Shown: piece by piece, positions 9,071 to 16,909 of the stretch | Layout: every line of letters begins with the position of its first letter | Position numbering within the stretch: position 1 is the stretch's first letter | Source: Litorilituus sp. | GTDB lineage: Bacteria; Pseudomonadota; Gammaproteobacteria; Enterobacterales; Alteromonadaceae | Assembly: GCA_030754235.1 (NCBI GenBank) | Contig: JASMAS010000024.1 | Span: 1-64,000, forward strand | DNA length: 64,000 bases | Direction of reading: 5' to 3' | Made by a program: the position numbers and the translations under genes | The notes under the pieces: generated by a model | The model's database searches: none | The model's input: only the letters and a program-made list of their open reading frames with translations | Told to the model about the DNA's origin: nothing

Positions 9071-9103
9071 AAGCGGTTGAGTTTGTATAAAATTCAACCG
9101 TTT
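9071..9103. terminator. Hairpin after the retron gene
   Basis: CGGTTGA (9074-9080) pairs with TCAACCG (9094-9100) around a 13-base loop, with flanking A/T. It starts just after the stop codon of the retron gene and can act as a terminator, although the T run is short. Confidence 0.5.
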
Positions 9104-9259
9104 AACTTCCAAAAAAACTAAACTGAGACAATTATTTTAGTTTTATTTGGAAAATTTTTTGTAAGAGAAGAAAATAACGCCATTTTACAAATTTCAGGTG
9201 TTAAATATTACCGATTTATATGAACGGTAAGCTTTTCTTTAAAGCTATGCTGGTAAATA

Positions 9260-10149
9260 TTAATCAGGAAAATAATAGCCAGATAAAACACCATCCCAAG
9301 CAGTGACAAATTTAGCTTTACCATGTGGCTGTTTGTTATTGAAAACTTCAGCAGGGGTTCTACCGTCTAAATTGCTGTGCGGCCTGATCATGTTATACCA
9401 AGTTTGATAGATATTAAGTTGTATTTGTAGTTGGTAATACGGATCAAAAGTTATTTGTCGCCATTTTTGCTTAAATGTGCCAAAGCATCGTTCAATGCGA
9501 GAATTTTGCCAAGGGCAGGCAATATCAGTTGTTTGTTTTTTTATAGATAGCAACTTAAGAGAGAGCTTAAGCAACCCTGAAGTGAAGCAATGTTCATTAT
9601 CACTTCGGATCTTTTTAGGAAATCCATAATGTTTAACTGTTTTAACTATTTCTCTGAGGATAGTTATTGAATGCTTGGTCTTAAGTTCTTGTAAACACAA
9701 TAAGACACGAGGCCATGGTCAATAATACCAAGTACTAGACGTTGCTTACCGTCGATATTGACTGCCGTTAAGTCGATGCCCCACGTATGGTTAATTGTCG
9801 ATGCCTTTGGCTTTCGTGATTTGATACCTCTACGTATACACTTGATTTGGTAGGCGTTGGCTTTTAGCTTTTCATAAACGTAGGTTTTACTAACAGATTC
9901 ATTTTTATCATGATGAACTCTATTGAAAATATCGGCAATGGTGCCACAACCAGTATCAGGCATGATAGCTTTAAGATAGATTACCTCATCAACAACCCAT
10001 TGTGGCTTCTTTCTATTTCTAGCAAAGCTAGTATGCTCTAACTTTTCATGTACCTTTGTACGCTTCTTAATACCTCTATTATGTCGTTGAGTTAGTCGAA
10101 AGAAAATATTTGTAAGTAAAGTTATTATGTATAAAAGGCAGTAGTACAA
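9260..10149 (-). pseudogene. DDE (rve-type) transposase, frameshifted
   Basis: Two overlapping minus-strand reading frames, 10149 to 9664 and 9700 to 9260, together encode one transposase with an integrase catalytic core. The upstream part has helix-turn-helix-like DNA-binding sequence (residues 45-110) and the first Asp in WGIDLTAV. The downstream part has the second Asp in IRSDNEHCF and the Glu in NSRIERCFGTFKQKW. The frame changes close to IDHG, near 9706-9715; reading on in the other frame gives RVLLCLQELK, a smooth continuation. A single-base indel is likely, although programmed frameshifting is possible. I see no clear terminal inverted repeats. It resembles IS3/IS481-type elements. Confidence 0.75.
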
Positions 10150-10226
10150 TTTAAAATCCTTTTTGATAGATAAAGTTAGCTAAGTGCTATAAACTGGTGC
10201 TGTTAACCAATACTTAAAGGTGATTT

Positions 10227-10499
10227 ATGCAACCTAAATTTTCTGAAGACGTTATTCCATTGTCAGACCTTAAAGTTAATCCGGGTAAGGTGGTCAATCA
10301 TGCTAAAGACTCTCATAGGCCTGTGCTAGTAACAAGTCGAGGGCGTGGTATTGCTGTTGTTCAAGGTTTAGATGATTTTGAGAAAGCAGCTGAGGAGCTT
10401 GATTTTATTAAGGCCATTGCCAAAGGAATGCTAGATATTAAAGAGGGTAAAACCTCTGATATAGATGATGTAAAAGCAAGGCTTGGTTTGACGTTGTGA
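10227..10499 (+). CDS. Phd/YefM-family antitoxin
   Basis: A 90-residue protein beginning with the typical Phd/YefM pattern: a short lead (VIPLSDLKVNPGKVVNHAK), then RPVLVTSRGRGIAVVQGLDDFE, the N-terminal DNA-binding fold of this family. The C-terminal part (about 60-90) should bind and neutralise the toxin. AAGGTG precedes the ATG. The stop codon overlaps the GTG start of the toxin gene, the usual coupled arrangement. By analogy the antitoxin represses its own operon; I did not identify an operator. Confidence 0.9.
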   Translation: MQPKFSEDVIPLSDLKVNPGKVVNHAKDSHRPVLVTSRGRGIAVVQGLDDFEKAAEELDFIKAIAKGMLDIKEGKTSDIDDVKARLGLTL

Positions 10500-10792
10500 A
10501 AATAGAGTTTTCAGAATCGGCAATTAGCGACTTGCAGGACATTAAATCTTACTACCTAGAGCAGCAAGTACCGCATATTGGTGAAAAGTTTATAAGTAAT
10601 ATCATTAATCATATAGAAACGCTCCCAAGTAACCCTGAAATTGGTAGGCTAGTGCCTGAATTTCAAATGCCACATATAAGGGAGCTTATACACTCGCCAT
10701 TTCGTGTTGTTTACACGCTAAATGATGCCAGCATTCAAATCATTAGGGTGTGGCGAAGTGAGCGATTAATGAAATTGCCAGAACATCACTAA
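10496..10792 (+). CDS. RelE/ParE-superfamily toxin
   Basis: A 98-residue toxin with the RelE/ParE fold pattern: FSESAISDLQDIKSYY at the start, then EKFISNIINHIETLPSNPEIGRLVPEF, and the C-terminal strand RVVYTLNDASIQIIRVWRSER. The length and the SER ending fit ParE-like toxins (gyrase poisons) somewhat better than ribosome-dependent RelE, but the target cannot be settled from sequence alone. It starts with GTG inside the antitoxin stop region, so translation is coupled. The pair lies in the mobile region beside the transposase and retron. Confidence 0.88.
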   Translation: MKIEFSESAISDLQDIKSYYLEQQVPHIGEKFISNIINHIETLPSNPEIGRLVPEFQMPHIRELIHSPFRVVYTLNDASIQIIRVWRSERLMKLPEHH

Positions 10793-11398
10793 TCCCTTTA
10801 AAATCAATAAAATAAAAGCAAAGCACGAGTTAACTTATGTGTTGACTCACCAATTTTAGTAGCTGCTTGACCTTTTACCATAAAAAGTCGAGCGGCTTCC
10901 TAAAATTAATTCTTATCAAATGGTTACAGTCGAAAAGTGGTGCATGGTTAGGTACGCGGTACTGATTTCTATGCTCATAAATTGACTCTGAAATTTTCAA
11001 GTGAAATTATTCATCGGAAGTTATTTAGGCTCAGACTTTTTCCTGATAAACTTTTCAACTACACACTAATTTCAATGTTTTAAAACCTCAAGTTATATTG
11101 GTACATATTTTGGTGCTTCAGGCAATGAACAACAGTTAGTTCGGTTTAATGAAATTGTTGCAGGTTTGAATGAAGATCAGAAGTGGTCTTTCTGAGAATC
11201 ATGTTGGTAAAGCTATTGCTGTCCATGAGTAAATATGGGACATCCACAAATTAATATACCTGAATTTCAACAGGGGCACATAGATATGGTTTGCACTCTA
11301 CTAGAAAATAGATGGAAAATATTTTGAAAGTAACCTCCGCTAGGCGTGTAACGTGCTCTTAAGTTCTAGTAACTGATCCGAAAGTATCATAATGTAAC
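10793..11398. other. Gap with a dispersed repeat and a short gene remnant
   Basis: Contains repeat copy 1 (10829-10951). A 41-codon open stretch on the plus strand at 11070-11195 lacks a start codon and reads SSYIGTYFGASGNEQQLVRF near its middle. This looks like protein-coding debris, but I cannot assign a family. No complete gene is seen. Confidence 0.45.
10829..10951 (+). repeat. Dispersed 120-bp structured repeat, copy 1
   Basis: Begins GTTAACTTAT and ends GGTTAG, as does the copy at 16595-16715. The centre is a stem: AGCTGCTTGAC (10861-10871) pairs with GTCGAGCGGCT (10887-10897), with two G-U wobbles. The same stem position in copy 2 has different bases and still pairs. This suggests a transcribed structured element or a small non-autonomous mobile repeat. 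Confidence 0.65.
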
Positions 11399-14257
11399 TT
11401 ACTTCTTTGATAAAGATGCACTTGTCGTTGCGCCCGTAGACTCGCGATGATTTATTTTTTCCCAGCGCCCATCTTGATACTTAATTTCATAAAATGGCCA
11501 GTAGTTGTTGTCTATTCTTAAGGTAATCACTTGCGTGTTATTTCTAAAGTCTAAGGTTTTTACTAACACAGATTCTTGATGTTCTTTGCCTTTTACCGCT
11601 TTAACAAAGTCATTGGTGGTGTGAATAGGTTTACCATCAATTTCTACAATCCGTTGCATGGCATAAAGGCCATATCTGGTCGCTGGCGAGCCATAACTAT
11701 AACTTGCGACATATACACCGTCATTGCCTACATTTCCTTGCTGCTGAGCCGCGCGGTGTGGTGAATGTAAGTACAAGCCAGACCAATAAAAAACTTGCTC
11801 AATATCTTGTCCATTGAGCATCGTAGTGGTCAACATTTTAGAGTGTACTTTACCCTCGCTAAAATAAGTTACCTCAATCTCAGGTGCTTGCGATAATAAC
11901 TCTACCTGCCTAAAAGAGGATACGGGTGTGTTATTAATCGCTAATAAAATATCACCACGCTTAAATATCTGGGCACTCTTTGAGCTTGTAGCTACGTTAT
12001 AAACAGCGAGTAACTTAACGGTATGCGGCTGTTTTTTACTTAGTTTTGTTAGCCACTCCTCGGGTAGCCCCATTTGTAGTGCATCAACTGGGGCCATTTT
12101 TGTTAAATGTAAATTAGAAGCATAAATTGGCTTTTTACTTTCATACAACGAAATTAATTCTCTAACATAGTCAGCAGAAATACCTGACAAAATAGTATTC
12201 ACCTTGTCACCGTTACGTTCTTCAAACATCGACCATAACGCGGTTACCTCATTATTTTTGTTAAGTAAAATTCCATCTATGGACATATTAGGATTAACAA
12301 GGTTGGCAACGTCAATGTTTGTTTCAATAAACTGTGGTGCATTAAATTGTGTTAACCAAAGTTCGTCAACGGTATCAACATGAGTTTTTCGATACTCTAC
12401 AATACCATCATAATTAAGGCCCATTTGCATGACAGGATCTCCCTGTTCAATGGGCTGGTTACTTAACACTATCTCAGCTACAGAAGCATTTGCGACAGTC
12501 TCTGGCGCGTATGAGACGAGTGCTAAATTATGCAATGGGTGTATATATTCAACATTCCCCTTAACTTCTAGGCGATTATTAAAGGTTAACTTGACATCAC
12601 CTAGTGAGCTAAATACGACGCTTCGGGAAACAACCACTAAGCCTTTTTCTCTATCTAATACTGCACCAGTGCCAGATTTATACTTATTGCCGCTTCTACC
12701 TTGAATAGAGTACGGACTGGTAAAGTTCACTTCAACTAAGGCATGCTCTATTTGATTACTTACAGTCAATGGGGAGGCTTTATTGTTTTGAACAAGCGTA
12801 ACAGCCTGTGGTAATTTTTCTGATTGGGTACATGGCCAATAGCCTAGTGAAAGGCTTTTCTGACAATAACTGTGCTCAAACCATACTCTATTTATTTCAA
12901 CAAGGGCATAATTACTGGTATTGGGGTTGTTAATAGTAAAATAGCGAAGGTGAACCTTAGTTCCACTGCGAAGCAGACTTAATTGCTTATGAAATTCATC
13001 TGTTGTATCAACATGTACGCCATTAAATTCTGTAATGACACTCTTATGAGGAACACCCGCTTGTTTGAAACCACCCGCAGACATAGCAACATAGACACCT
13101 TTGATTGGTTTATTAAAATGCCTGGCTTGTTGATAAGATAAATTGTGAAAAATGCCACCATCAAACTTTAAAAAAGCTGAAGGTGTAATTGACTCTAGGT
13201 CATCAACGCGTACCGAGACAGATAAGGCTTTCCCACGCCTTAAAATAGACACATTTATTTTGTGGTTTACATTGTTATTTATACTCGTTTCCAGTGCAGA
13301 AAACTCAGCGATTGGTTTCTCGTTTATCGCCAATAATATATCGCCTACAGCAAGAGAATTTGCTGCAGAGCTTTCGGGGACTATAGCCTTAACCACTAAT
13401 AACCCCGCTAATTCAGGAAATTTTTTTCGGTATTCGTTTTCTAAATCTTCGCTCAAGCCAAGTCTTTTTAATTCGGCATAAGGCTTGGCATTGAAAGTGG
13501 TTTGTATGGTGCCACGATAAATTTTTCTATTCGTTTGTAATTTCTTCAATGCTATTTTAATTTTTTCTAAAGGCAGATAAAACGCATGAGCAGATTTAGT
13601 TTGGCTTCCTGCGTTTAGTGCAACAACTTCTCCTTGAATATTGACGACAGGAGAGCCTGAAGAGCCGCCCGTTGAGGCTGTGGCAGCTTGAATATAAAAA
13701 ATATTAAAATCGTTGTATTTTCCACGGCCATATTCTGGTGCGTCACGATCAAGTCGGGCAATAGTACCATCTAAAATAGCAATTTTCTGACCCGCATCAT
13801 TGCCAATAATACGAATTTCTTGACCAACACTTGGGTTCTGATTACTCAGTGTAAATTGATGTGGGCTAAGGTGCTTAATTTGGCTTGGATCATAACGGTA
13901 AAACCCGAAGTCGTGCACAGGGTCGATGTATAAAGGGGTTAAGTCAACTTCTTCATTATTAATAAATATTGCTTTTGCTGTTACTGGACCCGGCGTCACT
14001 ATATGTCGATTAGTTAAAATAATTCCTTGCGCAGCATCAACAATAAAACCTGTACCATAGGTACTGCTATTCCATTTACCATCAAAACTTACCGGTACAT
14101 CCGTTTGAATACTGACAACACCGCTAGAGACTAACTTAACGGTATCATTCCAATTTTGTTGGCTTGTAGGAGATAACAAGTTGTTTACAAAAAGCATGGA
14201 AAACAATAGAGCTACTACCACTACTGTACGTGTTATATTTTTATGCGTCATGAGCAT
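11399..14257 (-). CDS. Tandem HtrA-like serine protease with PDZ domains (Nma111/DEG7-like)
   Basis: A 952-residue protein with an N-terminal membrane/signal segment (about 9-28). The first protease domain (about 36-240) has H85 in LTNRHIV, D116 in DPVHDFGFY and S200 in TGGSSGSP. The motifs DPVHDFGF, GNDAGQK and GGSSGSPVVN are those I associate with yeast Nma111 and plant DEG7, rather than DegP. PDZ domains follow (about 245-450), then a second protease-like domain (about 495-700) that has lost the triad: His is Ser in VVSRSVV and Asp is Asn in HPLHNLAL. Two more PDZ-like domains end the protein. It is probably a periplasmic or membrane-anchored quality-control protease. The gene stands alone, with non-coding flanks. 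Confidence 0.9.
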   Translation of the reverse strand: MLMTHKNITRTVVVVALLFSMLFVNNLLSPTSQQNWNDTVKLVSSGVVSIQTDVPVSFDGKWNSSTYGTGFIVDAAQGIILTNRHIVTPGPVTAKAIFINNEEVDLTPLYIDPVHDFGFYRYDPSQIKHLSPHQFTLSNQNPSVGQEIRIIGNDAGQKIAILDGTIARLDRDAPEYGRGKYNDFNIFYIQAATASTGGSSGSPVVNIQGEVVALNAGSQTKSAHAFYLPLEKIKIALKKLQTNRKIYRGTIQTTFNAKPYAELKRLGLSEDLENEYRKKFPELAGLLVVKAIVPESSAANSLAVGDILLAINEKPIAEFSALETSINNNVNHKINVSILRRGKALSVSVRVDDLESITPSAFLKFDGGIFHNLSYQQARHFNKPIKGVYVAMSAGGFKQAGVPHKSVITEFNGVHVDTTDEFHKQLSLLRSGTKVHLRYFTINNPNTSNYALVEINRVWFEHSYCQKSLSLGYWPCTQSEKLPQAVTLVQNNKASPLTVSNQIEHALVEVNFTSPYSIQGRSGNKYKSGTGAVLDREKGLVVVSRSVVFSSLGDVKLTFNNRLEVKGNVEYIHPLHNLALVSYAPETVANASVAEIVLSNQPIEQGDPVMQMGLNYDGIVEYRKTHVDTVDELWLTQFNAPQFIETNIDVANLVNPNMSIDGILLNKNNEVTALWSMFEERNGDKVNTILSGISADYVRELISLYESKKPIYASNLHLTKMAPVDALQMGLPEEWLTKLSKKQPHTVKLLAVYNVATSSKSAQIFKRGDILLAINNTPVSSFRQVELLSQAPEIEVTYFSEGKVHSKMLTTTMLNGQDIEQVFYWSGLYLHSPHRAAQQQGNVGNDGVYVASYSYGSPATRYGLYAMQRIVEIDGKPIHTTNDFVKAVKGKEHQESVLVKTLDFRNNTQVITLRIDNNYWPFYEIKYQDGRWEKINHRESTGATTSASLSKK

Positions 14258-14767
14258 CCTTACTTGCCAAGCCTTTGATGATTATATATTCATTTTAATA
14301 TACCACACATTGTTCTGCGTCATGCAGCGCATATTTTTTCGCAGGTTATTAAAGAGTCCTAAAATGAATGCCAAGTAATGATTTGTTTAGATGAAAGTGG
14401 TTTTGCTCAATCAATGCCAATGGGAAAGTCAATATAATTAATGGAATAGACATATTGTCATAGCTGCTTTTTATTCTCTTTTACCAGAGCTAGAATTGTG
14501 CAATATAATGCTAGCATTAGAAGATACTTTAGCATCAAGTAAGCCGTTAATTCATCGAACCTAACTTGTAAAAACACCTATGTTTTATCGGTCATTAACT
14601 AGCACCTATTATTTAAGTGTGTTACTATTTTTTTGAAAAATTAAAGCATATGGATGCGTTATTATTTAGCTTGAATGGATGTAAGAACTCTTCTTGACAC
14701 TTTCCTCCTTACGTATCTTTTTACTGCCAATTTTTATAGTGAACAACTCTCTATTAAGGAAATATGT
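14258..14767. other. Divergent intergenic region before the csgG-like operon
   Basis: About 510 bases between the HtrA-like gene (minus) and the CsgG-like operon (plus). I see no complete gene, only AT-rich sequence that should hold both promoters. No operator was recognised. Confidence 0.5.
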
Positions 14768-15448
14768 ATGAAATTATACATTTCAAAAAGTCAAAGATTA
14801 GTTTGGATAACGGCTATCACGTTATTCTTTTTCTCAGGATGTGCATCAACTACTTCACAAGTTGTCGAAACACCTAAAGTCAAAAGTTACAACACCACTT
14901 ACTCAGGGGTAAAAAATAAAATTGCTGTAGGTAAATTTGTTAATAGATCTAGCTTTCAAAATGGGATTTTTTCAACGGGTAATGATAGGTTAGGCAGTCA
15001 AGCAAAAACAACTCTGTTAAGCCATTTACAGCAAACCAATCGTTTTTCGGTGTTGGATCGAGATAACATGGAAATGTTAGCAAGTGAAGCAAATCTTGCT
15101 GGTTCAACACAAAGCATATCAGGAGCCAAATTTGTCGTAACGGGCGATGTAACTGAATTTGGTCGTAAAAATGTTGGTGATAAACAGTTGTTTGGGTTAC
15201 TTGGTAAAGGAAAGTCTCAAATAGCTTACGCTAAAGTAACGCTTAATGTTGTTGATGTAACTACTTCTGAACTTGTTTTCTCGGCACAAGGAGCGGGTGA
15301 ATATAGCTTATCAGAGCGCGAAGTTATTGGTTTTGGTAGCACTGCGGGTTACGACGCAACCTTAAATGGAAAAGTACTTGATTTAGCCATACGCGAAGCA
15401 ATTAATAATCTAGTCTCTGGTATTGAATCAGGCACTTGGAAAATATAG
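14768..15448 (+). CDS. CsgG-family lipoprotein
   Basis: The ATG at 14768 is chosen over an upstream in-frame start because AAGGAA precedes it and the product then begins with a lipoprotein signal (lipobox FSGC). The mature part carries the CsgG pattern: KIAVGKFVNRS, DRLGSQAKTTLLSHL, RFSVLDRDNM, GAKFVVTGDVTEF, and a C-terminal NLVSGIESG (227 residues). CsgG itself is the outer-membrane curli secretion pore. This gene starts an operon with DUF4810 and DUF799 lipoproteins and no curli genes are nearby, so it belongs to the CsgG-DUF4810-GNA1162 type of locus whose function is poorly understood. Confidence 0.9.
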   Translation: MKLYISKSQRLVWITAITLFFFSGCASTTSQVVETPKVKSYNTTYSGVKNKIAVGKFVNRSSFQNGIFSTGNDRLGSQAKTTLLSHLQQTNRFSVLDRDNMEMLASEANLAGSTQSISGAKFVVTGDVTEFGRKNVGDKQLFGLLGKGKSQIAYAKVTLNVVDVTTSELVFSAQGAGEYSLSEREVIGFGSTAGYDATLNGKVLDLAIREAINNLVSGIESGTWKI

Positions 15449-15469
15449 CAGTTATAAGGAGATATAGAA

Positions 15470-15820
15470 ATGAGAGCATTACTTGTTGCTTGTTGTTCAA
15501 TGATTTTTGTAGTCGGATGTAAAACGACTGAACCCACATATTACTACGGCGCATACCCTGATGCTGTATATAATTATTTTAAAGCGGACGCAGCCTCTAT
15601 TAGTCAGCAAATTGCCACCTTAGAAGAAGTTATTGAACAAGCACGTGAGAAAAATAAAGCAGTCCCCCCCGGCGTGCATGCGCATTTAGGTATGCTGTAT
15701 TTTGAGGCCGGAAATTCAGGGCAAGGTGTCACTAACTTTGAGCAAGAAAAGGCTCTATTTCCAGAATCAGCGCCCTATCTCGACTTTTTAATTAATAATA
15801 TGGCAGGAGCAAAAATATGA
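15470..15820 (+). CDS. DUF4810 lipoprotein
   Basis: A 116-residue lipoprotein: signal peptide with lipobox FVVGC at 13-17, then the conserved YYYGAYPDAVYNYFK segment of DUF4810, a helical repeat-like middle and PPGVHAHLGMLYFEAGNSGQG, which resembles a single TPR-like helix pair. AAGGAG precedes the ATG. It lies 21 bases after the CsgG-like gene and overlaps the DUF799 gene by 4 bases (ATGA), so the three are translated as a unit. Likely an outer-membrane or periplasmic subunit; no biochemical role can be stated. Confidence 0.88.
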   Translation: MRALLVACCSMIFVVGCKTTEPTYYYGAYPDAVYNYFKADAASISQQIATLEEVIEQAREKNKAVPPGVHAHLGMLYFEAGNSGQGVTNFEQEKALFPESAPYLDFLINNMAGAKI

Positions 15821-16494
15821 AACAAATTAAATATGTGTTAATGCTTGTTTTTATATCGTTAACTAGTGGTTGTGTGTCTTTACCTCCTTCACATGACTAT
15901 TCTACATTTAGAAGTGCCGATCCTCGTTCAATAGTTGTATTGCCGCCTATAAACAACTCAAAAGAGGTTGTTGCTCCTTACAGTATTATGTCGCAACTGG
16001 TTGCTCCTATTGCTGAGTCTGGTTTTTATGTATTTCCGGTTGCACTAGTAGATCAAACTTTTAAGAATAATGGTTTAACCGTTGCTAATGATATACATGA
16101 CGTCTCTATACAAAAATTGCACGATATTTTTGGTGCTGATACGGCTTTATATTTAACAATTGAAGAATATGGTACAAGTTATGTGGTTATATCGAGTAAT
16201 ACAGTTGTCAGTGTTTCTGCTACATTAGTTGATTTAAGATCAGGTGATGTCCTATGGCAAGGTTCCGCTAGCGCGTCGAGCGAAGAAACTAGAGGCAATA
16301 GCGGTGGTGGTTTAGTTGGTATGTTAGTTGAGGCTGCTGTTAATCAAATCGTTGAAACGGTAACCGATAAAGGCTTTGATATTGCTGCAATTGCTAATAC
16401 ACGATTACTCTCTGCTGATGGTTATAATGGATTACTATATGGACCGCGTTCAACTAAATATGGGCAACCAGTTAAAAGTGAAAAACAAAAATAA
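15817..16494 (+). CDS. DUF799 (GNA1162-like) lipoprotein
   Basis: A 225-residue lipoprotein with lipobox TSGC (residues 17-20). The sequence RSIVVLPPINNSKEVVAPYS followed by GADTALYLTIEEYGTSYVV and ATLVDLRSGDVLWQGSAS is the DUF799 pattern, the family of Neisseria antigen GNA1162. The fold resembles TolB-N/CsgG-like nucleoside-phosphate-free binding domains. It is the last gene of the CsgG-DUF4810-DUF799 operon, an order I know from other Proteobacteria. Probable outer-membrane-associated partner of the CsgG-like protein; exact function unknown. Confidence 0.88.
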   Translation: MKQIKYVLMLVFISLTSGCVSLPPSHDYSTFRSADPRSIVVLPPINNSKEVVAPYSIMSQLVAPIAESGFYVFPVALVDQTFKNNGLTVANDIHDVSIQKLHDIFGADTALYLTIEEYGTSYVVISSNTVVSVSATLVDLRSGDVLWQGSASASSEETRGNSGGGLVGMLVEAAVNQIVETVTDKGFDIAAIANTRLLSADGYNGLLYGPRSTKYGQPVKSEKQK

Positions 16495-16909
16495 GTATTT
16501 ATAAATAATTTGGTGTAGGTGGCAGTTTTATATCAATTTTGTTAAACGTCCTACAGATATAGGTTATGCTTTTTTAGCAATATTTATTGAATAAGTTAAC
16601 TTATACCTTAGCTCTGTAATTTTAGTGACAGCTTGAACTGTTTATAAGAGTTCAAGCTGTTCTCTAACCCCCTTCTTTATTAAGCCAGTACAGTTAAAAA
16701 ATGATACACGGTTAGCGAGAAGTGACTTGTTTTCCAGGTTGTAAATTCTCACCAAGAGCATCAATAAAAAATCATTAACTTTTAGTCAGAATTACCTTTT
16801 AGCGACTCTTTTAAGTTAATGACAGATTAATCAACGTTAAGGATATTAATCAGCTCAATATGTGGGTAAAATCCCCCTCCTTAAATTTAACAAGCAGCAA
16901 GTTGTATAA
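16495..16909. other. Gap with dispersed repeat copy 2
   Basis: Holds the structured repeat at 16595-16715 and otherwise AT-rich non-coding sequence with no credible gene. Confidence 0.5.
16595..16715 (+). repeat. Dispersed 120-bp structured repeat, copy 2
   Basis: Shares its start (GTTAACTTAT), AATTTTAGT, TACAGT and end (GGTTAG) with the copy at 10829-10951. Its central stem is a perfect 12-bp pair, ACAGCTTGAACT (16628-16639) with AGTTCAAGCTGT (16649-16660), with a 9-base loop. The stem is preserved although the bases differ between copies. Confidence 0.65.

Noticed and set aside
13152..13481. Plus-strand frame inside the HtrA gene
   Set aside because: Lies fully inside the tandem HtrA coding sequence and has no domain.
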